Translations under genes and position numbers: made by a program
Part shown: in pieces, positions 1 to 9,424 of the stretch
Layout: each line of letters opens with the position of its first letter
How positions within the stretch are numbered: position 1 is the first letter of the stretch
The notes under the pieces: generated by a model
What the model was told of the DNA's origin: nothing
Database searches by the model: none
Seen by the model: only the letters and a program-made list of their open reading frames with translations
IMG/VR virus record: IMGVR_UViG_3300033182_000574
Coordinates: 1-26,620 of that record
Source of the DNA: a virus
Direction: 5' to 3' (one strand)
DNA: 26,620 bases

Positions 1-141
1 AACAAGCAGCACCATTATATGCTGATTCAGTAAGAGATGCCGCTATTGCAGAAGGATTGTTTAAGAGTGGTACATTGGCTAACTCTTATTCTTCTCAAGT
101 GGTGGTAAGACAGAATAAGATAAAGATTCAGATATTAGGTG
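1..141. repeat. Terminal direct repeat, left copy (circular overlap)
   Basis: The first 141 bases are identical to the last 141 (26480-26620). The repeat lies inside an open reading frame that continues smoothly across the junction, so it marks a circular (or terminally redundant) molecule rather than a gene boundary. An overlap of exactly 141 nt equals the largest default k-mer of a common metagenome assembler, so it is more likely an assembly overlap than a packaged terminal repeat. Unique genome length is about 26,479 bp. Confidence 0.95.
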
Positions 142-434
142 AAGATTATGGTGTTTATCAGGATACAGGTGTTAATGGATTAAAGAAATCTTATACCAAA
201 CCTGCTGAATCATTGTACCCACCTGGTCAGTTTAAATCAAAAGTAATCGGTGGCCCACTACCTTTCGCGGTTAGAAAATCAATTGCTGAGAATGGTTTAA
301 GACCACGTCCTTTTATACAAAAGGGTATAGATAGAGTTACTAATAATTTCCTAATTCCAAAGGGGGAAGAAGCAGGAATCGAAGATATTGAAAATATAAT
401 CATACCCCCATCAACTTTTATAGAGGTTAAATAA
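1..434 (+). CDS. HK97 gp10-like tail/neck protein (5' end wraps to 26446)
   Basis: This is the 3' part of a 155-residue protein whose ATG lies at 26446 on the other side of the circular junction. The reading frame is continuous from base 3; a TTG at 57 is internal and not the start. The protein has an N-terminal helical segment, then a compact region with GEDYGVYQDTGVNG and a C-terminal RPRPFIQKG motif, the pattern of HK97-gp10-like head-tail/tail completion proteins (motif: a dYa.yvn.Gt-like stretch followed by a pRPFi motif). In that family the protein acts during tail or head-tail joining. It follows the tail-terminator-like gene with a 1-base overlap (TAATG) and precedes the distal tail gene by 1 base, consistent with a morphogenesis role. 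Family assignment is by motif resemblance only. Confidence 0.72.
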   Translation, partial: QAAPLYADSVRDAAIAEGLFKSGTLANSYSSQVVVRQNKIKIQILGEDYGVYQDTGVNGLKKSYTKPAESLYPPGQFKSKVIGGPLPFAVRKSIAENGLRPRPFIQKGIDRVTNNFLIPKGEEAGIEDIENIIIPPSTFIEVK

Positions 435-435
435 A

Positions 436-1773
436 ATGGCTATAACGGAAAGACAAGCACCTACAACACCAAATCAAGCTGAATCGGATTTATTATTTTC
501 GGTTACATCGAACAATGGTAGTAGACCACAATTTCAATTTGTTGCAAAGATTATTGATGAAAGAGATGGTAATGAGGTTCTGATTAAACAACAACCTATG
601 CCTGCTGGTTCATTACCAGCTGCTAAGGCAATATTCAATATCAATCAAATCACATCCGATTATATGGGTACTGATAAGATATGGAAAACTGCAAAGATAT
701 CCACTAATACATCTGCAAATGAGTTTAGTGTAATCTTCTATGAAGAGACTGGTTCATCGGTATCATCATCGGTTAGTATTGTAAATGGTACATCAGGTTC
801 ATCAGTATATCTATTAGATGGTGTAGTAGAAATGAATAGTGGAGATTGGAACTGGCCTTCTGGTTCTTATTATACTGCATCAATTCTTTTAAATGATGAT
901 GCATATCGTGTTCAACACGCATTAACTAACTCACCACTTACACAAAGTATTAGAGATGGTGAATATGCAACTCTATCAGTTATCAATGGTAACTTTGATA
1001 ATTCAGACGAACAAGCACAAGATATCTATCAAGTAGAATTCGCTGTGTATGATGAGGGTGGTAGTAACATTCAAAACTTATCTTATTATAATACAGTAGC
1101 AAATGGTGGAGGTCCGAGAACCAGTGGTGCTTATTTTTGGGATGACGTTGGCGTATTTGATTCACAAACCATTGGTACTAAAATGTTACACATTGGTGTT
1201 GGGCCTGAGAACTTAGTAGATGCAGTAGCAACATTAGATTCCGATTGGGCATATTATAGAGTTAGAGTAGTACAACAAGAATCAGATGGTACTGCATCTC
1301 AGATATCTTCATACTTTGAGAAATGGTTTACTAAACAAACACCTGAATGTGATTATGAAGGTACAAGATTTGCATGGTTAAATGAGTTAGGTGGATGGGA
1401 TTACTTTACATTCCCATATGCTAACTCTAAGAGTGATAGTATTGAAAGAAAAACGTATCAGCAGGGGTTTGTAAACTACTCAGAGAACTCTGGATATCTT
1501 GCAACATATGATATTAGTAGAAGAGGTTCTCGTCAATACTCAACGAACTACGAAGAAACAAGAGTAGCAGAGAGTGATTGGTTAACAACTGAGGAAGCAG
1601 ATTGGTTAAGAGAGTTGGTAGAATCACCCAATGTTTATATTCAGAGTGGTACTGATTTCTTACCAGTAGTAATGGATACTGCAAACTTTGATTATAAAAC
1701 TAACCCTCGTAGTCAGAAGATGTATAGGTTAACCCTAAGTTATAAATTAGCAAATAATAGAAGAAGTAGATAG
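436..1773 (+). CDS. Distal tail (Dit-like) structural protein
   Basis: A 445-residue virion protein. The first two thirds are Ser/Thr/Asn-rich beta-type sequence. The C-terminal 140 residues hold an aromatic stretch (WLNELGGWDYFTF), then a segment in which a tryptophan-rich WLTTEEADWLRELVESPNVYI is followed by strands ending in YRLTLSYKLAN. That ending, a helix presenting a SP-V-Y-I strand and then a terminal beta strand, resembles the distal-tail/hub proteins of siphoviruses. It starts 1 base after the gp10-like gene and ends 1 base before the large hub protein, so the three are translationally linked. A role at the tail tip, joining tube to hub, is inferred from this and from position upstream of the tape measure. 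It could instead be a generic minor tail protein. Confidence 0.55.
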   Translation: MAITERQAPTTPNQAESDLLFSVTSNNGSRPQFQFVAKIIDERDGNEVLIKQQPMPAGSLPAAKAIFNINQITSDYMGTDKIWKTAKISTNTSANEFSVIFYEETGSSVSSSVSIVNGTSGSSVYLLDGVVEMNSGDWNWPSGSYYTASILLNDDAYRVQHALTNSPLTQSIRDGEYATLSVINGNFDNSDEQAQDIYQVEFAVYDEGGSNIQNLSYYNTVANGGGPRTSGAYFWDDVGVFDSQTIGTKMLHIGVGPENLVDAVATLDSDWAYYRVRVVQQESDGTASQISSYFEKWFTKQTPECDYEGTRFAWLNELGGWDYFTFPYANSKSDSIERKTYQQGFVNYSENSGYLATYDISRRGSRQYSTNYEETRVAESDWLTTEEADWLRELVESPNVYIQSGTDFLPVVMDTANFDYKTNPRSQKMYRLTLSYKLANNRRSR

Positions 1774-1774
1774 T

Positions 1775-4700
1775 ATGGCAAGTAATGGATTAGTATTAAG
1801 ATGTACATATGGTGGAGAGAAGTATGACCTCGATACCTTTGAAGATATTGCGTTTAGATTAGATGTATCTGCAATTCAAAACAATGAGATTGGTTCTAAC
1901 TTTGGTATTGCATCTCAGAATGTAACACTACCTGGTAGTAAGAATAACAATAAATTCTTCGTTGCTGCATACAATGTTAATTCACCAAATGCAAGAGGAT
2001 TCAAACAATCCATTCCCTGTCAAGTTCTTCAGAATGGTGCTGAGGTATTTAATGGTAACCTTATTCTCAATGATGTAATTACTGATACTTACAATGATAC
2101 TATCTATAACATTACATTAGTAAATGAGACTGTTGATTTTGCATCTCTCATATCTGAACAATATCTTACTGAGTTAGATTTCTCAGATTTGAATCACTTA
2201 TATACACCTGGTAACGTAACCGCATCTTTTGAAACTTCATCATTTTTAAATGGTGATGTATTCTATCCTCTTGTTGAGTATGGAGTAGATGGTACACTTC
2301 CTAATATGTATTCTATTGCTATGGGAGGTCAGACTGGTAAAGTAGATAACATCAACACTCCAATGTTGATTCAACAATTCAAACCAGCAATTAGAGCAAA
2401 AGCAGTAATTGATAGAATCTTTGATTCAGTAAACTATCAGTATTCATCATCATTCTTTGATTCGGAAGAATTTAGTTCGATGTACCTACTCACTACTAAT
2501 AGTGATAAGAATGGTATCGTATTAGAATCTCCTACTGATTCAGGATTTAGAGCAACTGGTACGACTCCTCTTACACTCACAGGTATACCATCTTCATTTG
2601 GTGTACTTAGTTTCGGAACTGAGATTTATGACCCAGGTAACTCATATAATACTAGTACATCAGAATTCACAGTTGTAAACACAGGTCAGTACGCATTCCA
2701 AGCTTCCATTCCTTATACTCATGGACCTACTGGTCAAGGTGGACTTAGTATATTTTATTTATATTTGAAAGTAAATGGTACTGTCGTAGCACAACAATTT
2801 TATAATATTACATTTGCGAATAATGGTACGATTGGTTTTTCTACTGCTGGATTAAATTTAACTGCGGGAGATGTAGTAACTTTAGAATACTATTATGAAG
2901 GTAATACCAATGCACTTGCAACAGTAGATTTATATTTACCAACATCACGTACATTCCAAACCCTATACGCTCCAGTCGCTGTAGTAGGTGCAAATGTTGA
3001 TATGGCTCAACAATTTGACCCAACAATTAAATCATTGGATTTCTTAAAAGGAATTATACAAAAGTTTAACTTAGTATTAGAACCTAAGAAGAACGAACGT
3101 AATACTCTTATTGTAGAACCATTTGATACATGGGCTGATGCTGGTGTAGTTAAAGATTGGAGTGATAAATACGATAGAGCAGAAAAGATATCGGTAAAAC
3201 ATCCTATTGCTAATCAGCCTCTTAGAATGAAGTTTGAAGATTCATTTGATTCTGATGTACTTACTGATTACGCTAAGAATAACTTTAACGATACACGTCC
3301 TTATGGTTCTTATACTTATGTTGCTAATTCAGATGTTCCAAATGGAGAACGTAAGATAGGTGGATTCTTTTCACCAATACCAACCAAAGGTATACCTGGT
3401 GCACCGAATATGATTATACCACTTTTATATCGTTCGGAAGTACCACAAGCAAAGGCATATAAGTTCAAACCAAGATTAGGATATAGATTAGATAATCAAG
3501 GAGCAATAGGGGCAAGTAGTGGACAATTCTATTTAGATGACCCAACCGCAAATACCATTCCTATTTCACAATATTCTACTCTTTCATCTATACAAAGTTA
3601 TCCTGTAAATGGTGGTAACTCTATTCACTTTGATGGTAAGTGGTATCCATTCCATCAAGCACAAGCAGATGGATTTACACCATTTGGTACATTCAACCAA
3701 TATTGGAGTAGATACATAAATGAATTGTACGATGATGATTCAAGATTACTTACTCTTAATATGAACTTTAAACCAACTGATTTAATTGATATTCAGTTGA
3801 ATGATAAAATCTTCATAGACAACGCGTACTATCGTATAAATAAGATTAGTGGGTTCAACATCAGTAATGATGATACAGTTCAAGTAGAACTCTTAAAAGC
3901 ACCTATACGAAAGACTAAATACAATCGTAGAAGAATATGGACGGTTGATGATATGTTAGGTGATGGAGAAGCAACAGATGTTTACAATGGTCCTGATGAT
4001 TTTGAACCTAGAGGTACAGTTGTAGTTAGAAATGTAGAAGATGATTCTGTTATTACTGATGAAAAAGTTCTAAAGAAATTTGCAGCAATACAAGGGTATA
4101 AATTCATATCAGGTTCAGTTTATTGGAATAGTAATTTCAATAATAATAATTTAGATGTTAAATCAGAACAACAGGTTAGAGGTAGTGTTACAGTAGACCC
4201 ATCAGCTGGAACTGTGATAGGTGCTGCAGATAGTGGTTCTATTGGACAGGATGTAGATAAGGTATTTGTAATTGGTACTGAATTAACTATTGAAAGAGAA
4301 GTACACAACTCATACGTTGGTGGAGATGATATTCTTATTGGCTCATCTTCTGATAATGTATCGGTATTCTCATCAGTTAATTCTGAGATAGGACCGGGTT
4401 CTGAAGATGTTACTTTGATATCAACTTCAGGTTCTTATACTAATGGAAGTTTAAATACACAACTTGCTACATTTGCTTCTACAATTGAGAGTGGTGCTAT
4501 ACAATCTACCTTAATTGGTACAAGAGGAATTACTTTAGATAATAGTTACCATACCTTTGAAAGACATACACACATTGGTGGTAATAAGTTTGAATACTAC
4601 CAAACAGGTTCGGGTGAAAGTTATACTAACTCAGTAGGATTAGGTCAATTACCTGATAAACCAACTAATGCTGGTGTAAGTAAAGAAAACAAAGTCATCA

Positions 4701-5050
4701 TCGGTGATTCTATGTACACAGGTGGTGTATGGTTGAAGATAGAGAATAAAGTAGCAACTGCTGGTGGTGTTGATGATATCATTGGAGATACATCAACCTT
4801 TACAATAAGTTATACTTGGAGTGGTGCTAATGGTACATACTACTTAACCCTACCTGATGCTACTGAGAATAGAGGTAGATGGTTACAATTCTTTACTGAT
4901 GGAACATTTAATGGTTCTACTACTTTGAACTTAGTTGCTTCAGGTTCTCAATCTATCAATGGAAACCCAGAGTATCCTATTTACCAATCATATGAAGGTG
5001 CTGGTATTATCTCTGATGGTAATGATTGGTTTGTAATTGGGGGAGTGTAA
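1775..5050 (+). CDS. Large tail tip / baseplate-hub-like protein
   Basis: The largest protein of the genome (1091 residues). The N-terminal part (about 1-150) contains DVSAIQNNEIGSNFG and TLPGSKNN, a pattern of hub-type proteins in phages I associate with Bacteroidota. Residues about 410-720 look like the hub core (FDPTIKSLDFLKGIIQKFN, then EPFDTWADAG, and an RLLTLNMNFKPTDL segment with beta-rich surroundings). The last 300 residues are low-complexity Ser/Gly/Thr beta sequence ending in an IISDGNDWFVIGG motif typical of fibre-like tail ends. Likely role: tail tip hub that anchors fibres and touches the host envelope. No peptidoglycan hydrolase domain was recognised. The stop overlaps a 22-codon reading frame by TAATG; that frame is listed as rejected. 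Confidence 0.55.
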   Translation: MASNGLVLRCTYGGEKYDLDTFEDIAFRLDVSAIQNNEIGSNFGIASQNVTLPGSKNNNKFFVAAYNVNSPNARGFKQSIPCQVLQNGAEVFNGNLILNDVITDTYNDTIYNITLVNETVDFASLISEQYLTELDFSDLNHLYTPGNVTASFETSSFLNGDVFYPLVEYGVDGTLPNMYSIAMGGQTGKVDNINTPMLIQQFKPAIRAKAVIDRIFDSVNYQYSSSFFDSEEFSSMYLLTTNSDKNGIVLESPTDSGFRATGTTPLTLTGIPSSFGVLSFGTEIYDPGNSYNTSTSEFTVVNTGQYAFQASIPYTHGPTGQGGLSIFYLYLKVNGTVVAQQFYNITFANNGTIGFSTAGLNLTAGDVVTLEYYYEGNTNALATVDLYLPTSRTFQTLYAPVAVVGANVDMAQQFDPTIKSLDFLKGIIQKFNLVLEPKKNERNTLIVEPFDTWADAGVVKDWSDKYDRAEKISVKHPIANQPLRMKFEDSFDSDVLTDYAKNNFNDTRPYGSYTYVANSDVPNGERKIGGFFSPIPTKGIPGAPNMIIPLLYRSEVPQAKAYKFKPRLGYRLDNQGAIGASSGQFYLDDPTANTIPISQYSTLSSIQSYPVNGGNSIHFDGKWYPFHQAQADGFTPFGTFNQYWSRYINELYDDDSRLLTLNMNFKPTDLIDIQLNDKIFIDNAYYRINKISGFNISNDDTVQVELLKAPIRKTKYNRRRIWTVDDMLGDGEATDVYNGPDDFEPRGTVVVRNVEDDSVITDEKVLKKFAAIQGYKFISGSVYWNSNFNNNNLDVKSEQQVRGSVTVDPSAGTVIGAADSGSIGQDVDKVFVIGTELTIEREVHNSYVGGDDILIGSSSDNVSVFSSVNSEIGPGSEDVTLISTSGSYTNGSLNTQLATFASTIESGAIQSTLIGTRGITLDNSYHTFERHTHIGGNKFEYYQTGSGESYTNSVGLGQLPDKPTNAGVSKENKVIIGDSMYTGGVWLKIENKVATAGGVDDIIGDTSTFTISYTWSGANGTYYLTLPDATENRGRWLQFFTDGTFNGSTTLNLVASGSQSINGNPEYPIYQSYEGAGIISDGNDWFVIGGV

Positions 5051-5102
5051 TGTGTAAAGAAAATCAGGTATATTATTTCCCTTCAGAACTTAAAGTACTT
5101 AA

Positions 5103-5112
5103 TTATATAAGT
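5103..5112. promoter_or_regulatory. AT-rich palindromic motif, candidate late promoter element
   Basis: The 135-base gap before the tape measure gene contains TTATATAA followed by GT. The octamer is its own reverse complement and recurs in three other late intergenic gaps (7185, 9301, 11606), there followed by TG. It overlaps a TAAGTTTG (5108-5115), which fits the Bacteroidota -7 consensus TAnnTTTG, but no TTTG -33 partner is visible at the right distance. Read as a -10 element it would serve the tape measure gene, whose start is about 75 bases downstream. Confidence 0.35.
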
Positions 5113-5185
5113 TTGTAAGAGAGTTGGGCAGTATTTTAGAAAAAAAGATGTAATTTAGAATGATTAAAAATAAGGAAACGATATA

Positions 5186-7168
5186 ATGGCTAAAACAATT
5201 CAATTTGATGTAGAAGTAGACTCGGGTAATTCGGTCAAAACGCTTGGTTCTCTCAGAGATGAATTAGAAGAAATCAATGAGGAATTAGAGAAAGTTCCCG
5301 TCGGTTCGAAGGCGTTTACTGAGTTATCAGATAAAGCAAGAGGTGTATCTTCAGAGATTAAAACCTTAGAGAAAACTTTTGAAGGGTTAGAACCTGGTCA
5401 AAAGGCAGAAGCATTTGTTGGTGCTTTTGAAACCATTGCTGGTGCTAGTGCAATTGCTGCTGGTTCGTTTTCCTTATTTGGAGTAGAATCAGAGAAGTTA
5501 GGTCAGATAGAAGAGAAAGTACAATCTACCATTGCTATCGCAGTTGGTGCTCGTTCAGTTGCTGAAGGGGCATTACAAGCAAAGATTGCTGCGAGATTGG
5601 CAATAGAGAAAGCAGTACAGGTTGCTGCTAAGGCTCAGATTGTAGTACAAACCGCACTTAATGCCGTTCTTAATGCAAACCCAATTGGATTGATTCTATT
5701 GGCTGTTGCTGGAGCAGTTGCAGTATTTACTAAGTTTGGTAATAAAATTAAATCATTTATCAAAAACTCATTAGGTCCTCTTAATGATGCATTGGAAACA
5801 GTTGGTGGATGGTTAGAAAAGTTAGGTCAGGCAATTGGTATTACTGCATCTGAAGAAGAGAAAGCAGCAGAGAGGGCAAAGGAACTAGCACAATCTAAGA
5901 TAGAACAATATGATAGAGAATTAAAACTTGCTAAAGCAAGAGGTGAAGATACTATCAAATTAGAGAAGAAAATCTTAGATGAGAAGATGAAACTCTATGA
6001 GAAAGATTCTAAGGAATACAAAGATTTAGTTGCTGATAAGAAAGCATTAGATTTACAAAGAGAAAGAGAAGTAGAGGAACAAAGAAAAGCAGAAGAGAAG
6101 AAGAGAGCAGAGGATAGAAAGAAACGTATTGCCGATTATAGAGCAAGATTAAAGGATGCTAAGAAGTTAGAATCTGAGATTGCTGCAGAAGCTGAGTTGA
6201 TTGGTTTAACTGAAACTGAAAAAGCAATTGAGTTAGAAAATCGTAAATACGAAGAGAGATTAGCAATTCTAAAGAAGTACAACTTAGATACAACTGAGTT
6301 GGAAAGATTACATCAGGAAGAATTAAATAAGATTGAAGCTGATGCAGAAGCTAAGAGACAAGCAGAGAAGGATGCGAAGGATAAGGAACAAAGAGATAAA
6401 GAGATTGCTGCTGAAGAAGAGAAACAAGCATTACTCTTAGAGATTAGAGATGCAACTGCAACTTCAGAACAACAACAAAGAGATTTAGAATTAACTAAAT
6501 TAGCTGAGTACTATGACCAATTGATTCTTGCAGCTCAAGAGGCTGGTTTGGAAACTCAGAACTTAGAAGATGCTAAGAACGCTGCACTTTCTATGAAGAA
6601 GGATGAGTTCAGAGCTAATGATGCTGAGAAAGAGAAGGCATATCAACAACAAATCAAAGACCTTACTATTGGTGCAGCAACTGATGTTATCTCAACTCTA
6701 TCATCACTTAATGAATTGTTTGCTGGTGAAAGTGAAGCAGAACAGAAGAAAGCGTTTAAGAGACAACAAGCATTACAAATTGCACAAACAATTATTGATA
6801 CATTCCGTTCAGCGACTGGTGCATTCCAATCACTTGCTCCTATTCCAATTGTAGGACCTGCATTGGGTGGTGTTGCAGCCGCAGCTGCTGTTGCTGCTGG
6901 TTTGGCTAACGTTAAGAAGATTAAACAACAAAAGTTTGAAGGTGCTAGTGCTAGTGGTGGAAGTACACCATCTGCTGGTGGACAAGGTGGAAGAGGTGGT
7001 GGATTAACTCCATCTACTGGAACACTTACAGTACCTGAAGGTAGTATCAAAACTCCTAATGTACCAATTGGTGGTGGGAGCGGTGCAATCAAAACTTATG
7101 TACTTGCTGGAGATGTTACTAATGGACAAGAGGCAGAGAAGAAGATAGAACAAAGAAGAACAGTATAA
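5186..7168 (+). CDS. Tape measure protein
   Basis: A 660-residue protein with the classic layout of a tail tape measure. An N-terminal beta/helix segment (1-60) is followed by a hydrophobic alanine-rich region with NPIGLILLAVAGAVAV near residues 163-180. Next comes a very long charged coiled coil rich in Lys/Glu/Arg/Ala (about 215-500), and then a second hydrophobic segment (PIVGPALGG, about 550-575) and a Gly/Ser-rich tail. In siphoviruses this protein fills the tail tube and sets its length; at the usual 1.5 angstrom per residue it predicts a tail of roughly 100 nm. It is preceded by AAGGAAACGATATA-ATG. Unusually, the tail chaperone that should act on it lies about 7 kb upstream on the circle instead of directly before it. 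Confidence 0.88.
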   Translation: MAKTIQFDVEVDSGNSVKTLGSLRDELEEINEELEKVPVGSKAFTELSDKARGVSSEIKTLEKTFEGLEPGQKAEAFVGAFETIAGASAIAAGSFSLFGVESEKLGQIEEKVQSTIAIAVGARSVAEGALQAKIAARLAIEKAVQVAAKAQIVVQTALNAVLNANPIGLILLAVAGAVAVFTKFGNKIKSFIKNSLGPLNDALETVGGWLEKLGQAIGITASEEEKAAERAKELAQSKIEQYDRELKLAKARGEDTIKLEKKILDEKMKLYEKDSKEYKDLVADKKALDLQREREVEEQRKAEEKKRAEDRKKRIADYRARLKDAKKLESEIAAEAELIGLTETEKAIELENRKYEERLAILKKYNLDTTELERLHQEELNKIEADAEAKRQAEKDAKDKEQRDKEIAAEEEKQALLLEIRDATATSEQQQRDLELTKLAEYYDQLILAAQEAGLETQNLEDAKNAALSMKKDEFRANDAEKEKAYQQQIKDLTIGAATDVISTLSSLNELFAGESEAEQKKAFKRQQALQIAQTIIDTFRSATGAFQSLAPIPIVGPALGGVAAAAAVAAGLANVKKIKQQKFEGASASGGSTPSAGGQGGRGGGLTPSTGTLTVPEGSIKTPNVPIGGGSGAIKTYVLAGDVTNGQEAEKKIEQRRTV

Positions 7169-7184
7169 CACCATAGGTTGTTAT

Positions 7185-7194
7185 TTATATAATG
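7185..7194. promoter_or_regulatory. TTATATAATG motif, candidate late promoter -10
   Basis: Exact 10-base motif in the 39-base gap between the tape measure and holin-like genes, identical to copies at 9301 and 11606. TATAAT inside it is a perfect sigma70-type -10 hexamer. A conventional -35 box is not seen. An AGG trinucleotide lies roughly ten bases upstream in all three copies. If used as a promoter, the leader before the ATG at 7208 would be very short, which weakens this particular copy. Confidence 0.35.
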
Positions 7195-7207
7195 AGATAG
7201 ATACGAT

Positions 7208-7447
7208 ATGAAAAAAATAATTAACTGGTTTAGTGGTTTATTAAAGGATGAGAAGGGAACACCATCATCTAAAAGATTCATAGGAATAATCGCAGGATTA
7301 TCTTTATGTATAACACTATTTGCAAATCAATTTACAGATGAATATATTGCACCAGCATCAACGTTGGTACAAGCAGTTACAGCACTTGCCTTTGGGGCAT
7401 TGGGATTGGCATCAATAGATAAAATTTGGGGTAATAAAAATGAGTGA
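7208..7447 (+). CDS. Holin-like two-segment membrane protein
   Basis: A 79-residue protein: a basic N-terminus (KKIINWF, then KDEKGTPSSKR), a first hydrophobic segment at about 24-41 (IGIIAGLSLCITLFA), a short loop with acidic residues, a second hydrophobic segment at about 50-71 (ASTLVQAVTALAFGALGLAS) and a charged C-terminus. Size and layout match small class II-type holins, which form the inner-membrane lesion that times lysis. It sits between the tape measure and the prohead protease and overlaps the protease start by 8 bases. No endolysin is adjacent, so the lysis role rests on topology alone. It could instead be a structural membrane-associated protein. Confidence 0.6.
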   Translation: MKKIINWFSGLLKDEKGTPSSKRFIGIIAGLSLCITLFANQFTDEYIAPASTLVQAVTALAFGALGLASIDKIWGNKNE

Positions 7448-9299
7448 GTCAATAAAAGTAATTAAGTTAGACATCGATGAGATGGATGAACTATCAGGTG
7501 TTGATGCAATTGCATTAGTAGAAGAACCTGCCATTGAGGCAGATTTTATGTATTTTACAAAACACCAACCACATGCATTTGAATCTTATTCAGATTATCC
7601 TGATGCAGTTTCTAATAATGCTAAGAGAGGTATTGAACTGAATGAGAAGGTAAATAACAAATGCGCAACTCAAGTCGGCAAGGTACGTGCACAACAACTT
7701 GCAAAGGGTGAAAAGATTTCAGTAGAAACAATTAAACGCATGTATTCGTATCTAAGTAGAGCTGAGGAATATTATGATGAATCTGATACTACTGCTTGTG
7801 GGACTATCTCATATTTGTTGTGGGGTGGTCTTGCTGCTAAGAGATGGAGTGAATCAAAACTCAAAGAATTAGGATTATTCGAAGGTGATGTAGATGTTAG
7901 TGGTTTACCTGACTATGTAAACGAACCAAGTGGTTCAGTAATCCCTAAAGACATCTTCGTAACTCCATCAGCCGGAGAAACTGAAGAAGAGTTTATTGGC
8001 AGATGTATCCCAGTCGTTAGAGGTGAAGGATATGATGAGGACCAATCTATTGCAATTTGTTATTCTTATTGGAGAGAGAGAATGGAAATCAACAACTATA
8101 TGGAAGAACTCTTTGATTTTATGGGTTACATCGATGGATTACCTGTATTCTCAACACCAGAAGAAGCTAGTGAAGTTGCAGAGATTGCGGGATGTAGTGG
8201 ATACCACGAACATCCAATGGGTGAATTCTTAGTTTATATGCCTTGCGAAATACATGAACCAGAGATGGATGAGGTTTTGAATGAAGCATATGAAGTTTGG
8301 AAGAAATCTAAACAAAAGAGTTGGCATGATTTAGATGATAAAACTCAGGAAGATGTTCTAAACTACTTAGAATCAGTAGCTGAAGAAGCACCTAGCAAAG
8401 AAGGATTCAATACAATCAAATCAATTCCTGGTGGAAGAACTCAAAAGCAGACAATCGATACTGTATCATTTATGGATACACCAACTACTAAGACAAGATA
8501 TGTATATGATGTAAGACCTGGACACGGTAGTAGATTACAAGGTAATAGTAGAGATTTTTGTAGAGAGTTGATTACGAGATTCACCAATAGAAATAAAGTA
8601 TTCAGAAAAGAAGATATCAACAATATGAGTATTGCTGGTGTTAACACAGGTTTCGGACCAGGTGGTGTTGACCAGTACGATATCTTTAATTACGTTGGTG
8701 GAAACAATTGTAGACACGAATGGAGAACTGTAACATATAGATTAGAGAATGGTAATTGGGTAGATTCAACTATGAAAGTTGTATCTCCGGTTGATAAGCA
8801 AGAAACCGAATCATCTATTGATATTATTACAGGCAGAACCATTACTGAATTAGGTATTGGTACTGGATTCTCACATCAAAAATTTGAAGAACAACAAATA
8901 GTGGCTGGACCACTAATGATTCCAAATAAGTTAATCTATCGTTTCGATTTAGAGAATGGTGAATATTATGTTTACTTCTCAGAAGAAACAATTAAGAAGA
9001 TTGCTTATAAATGGATGGAAAAGAAATATACTGATAGTACCAATATTGAACATGATATGTCTGACCCATTGAGTGATGTATATGTAGTTGAGAGTTGGTT
9101 AGTATCAGACCCAGATAGAGATAAATCATCTATTTATTCTAATGGGGAAAAATATCCTAAAGGTACTTGGTATGGAATGATGAAAATCAAAAACAAAGAA
9201 GTTTGGGATAATTATGTAAAGACAGGAAAAGTAAAAGGTTTTTCTGTTGAAGGGTTCTTTATCGATGAATTATTAAATAATTCACAGATAAAGGATTAA
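7440..9299 (+). CDS. Multidomain XkdF-type prohead protease / capsid-associated protein
   Basis: A 619-residue fusion. Residues 1-35 (VIKLDIDEMDELSGVDAIAL, then VEEPAIE) match the start of XkdF-like (Peptidase_S78_2) proteases, and the C-terminal part from about 487 to 610 matches its body (VAGPLMIPNKLIYR, a histidine in IEHDMSDPLSD, VVESWLV, GTWYGMMKI and GFSVEGFF, a plausible catalytic serine region). Between them are separable modules. At 59-145 is the phage motif with AKRGIELNEKVN, SVETIKRMYSYLSR and LLWGG. At 185-212 is a GRCIPVV...AICYSYW motif. At 228-272 is a small Cys/His segment (GCSGYHEHPMGEF, MPCEIH). At 361-430 is a segment ending in CRHEW that recalls the end of Mu-F-like minor head domains. 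Its position just before scaffold and capsid genes fits a head maturation protease. Catalytic residues are inferred, not proven. Confidence 0.72.
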   Translation: MSESIKVIKLDIDEMDELSGVDAIALVEEPAIEADFMYFTKHQPHAFESYSDYPDAVSNNAKRGIELNEKVNNKCATQVGKVRAQQLAKGEKISVETIKRMYSYLSRAEEYYDESDTTACGTISYLLWGGLAAKRWSESKLKELGLFEGDVDVSGLPDYVNEPSGSVIPKDIFVTPSAGETEEEFIGRCIPVVRGEGYDEDQSIAICYSYWRERMEINNYMEELFDFMGYIDGLPVFSTPEEASEVAEIAGCSGYHEHPMGEFLVYMPCEIHEPEMDEVLNEAYEVWKKSKQKSWHDLDDKTQEDVLNYLESVAEEAPSKEGFNTIKSIPGGRTQKQTIDTVSFMDTPTTKTRYVYDVRPGHGSRLQGNSRDFCRELITRFTNRNKVFRKEDINNMSIAGVNTGFGPGGVDQYDIFNYVGGNNCRHEWRTVTYRLENGNWVDSTMKVVSPVDKQETESSIDIITGRTITELGIGTGFSHQKFEEQQIVAGPLMIPNKLIYRFDLENGEYYVYFSEETIKKIAYKWMEKKYTDSTNIEHDMSDPLSDVYVVESWLVSDPDRDKSSIYSNGEKYPKGTWYGMMKIKNKEVWDNYVKTGKVKGFSVEGFFIDELLNNSQIKD

Positions 9300-9300
9300 C

Positions 9301-9310
9301 TTATATAATG
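9301..9310. promoter_or_regulatory. TTATATAATG motif, candidate late promoter -10
   Basis: Exact copy of the recurring motif, two bases after the protease stop and about 115 bases before the scaffold gene. It would give a long leader containing a small stem (TTCTTT / AAAGAG around a TGCG loop, 9351-9366) ahead of the scaffold and major capsid genes, the most heavily expressed genes of a phage. This is the most convincing promoter position among the copies. An ATG within the motif opens a 34-codon frame (9308-9412), listed as rejected. Confidence 0.4.
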
Positions 9311-9424
9311 TATAATAAGGAAGATGAACGAATAGTAAATGTCGAGATATTTCTTTTGCGAAAGAGTATAAAGTATTTGGGTTCGTTTTATTCAGTATGT
9401 TTAACACAGTAAAGGATTCATTAA

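Noticed and set aside
5050-5118. 22-codon frame coupled to the hub gene by TAATG
   Set aside because: It is very short, has no recognisable pattern, and overlaps a candidate promoter element; the coupling could be chance.
6643-7092. Long minus-strand frame (149 codons) opposite the tape measure gene
   Set aside because: Pro/Ala/Gly-rich mirror of the repetitive C-terminal coding region; no start signal or neighbours on that strand.
9308-9412. 34-codon frame between protease and scaffold genes
   Set aside because: Its ATG is inside the recurring TTATATAATG motif, the other two copies of which lead to stops at once, and it has no ribosome site.
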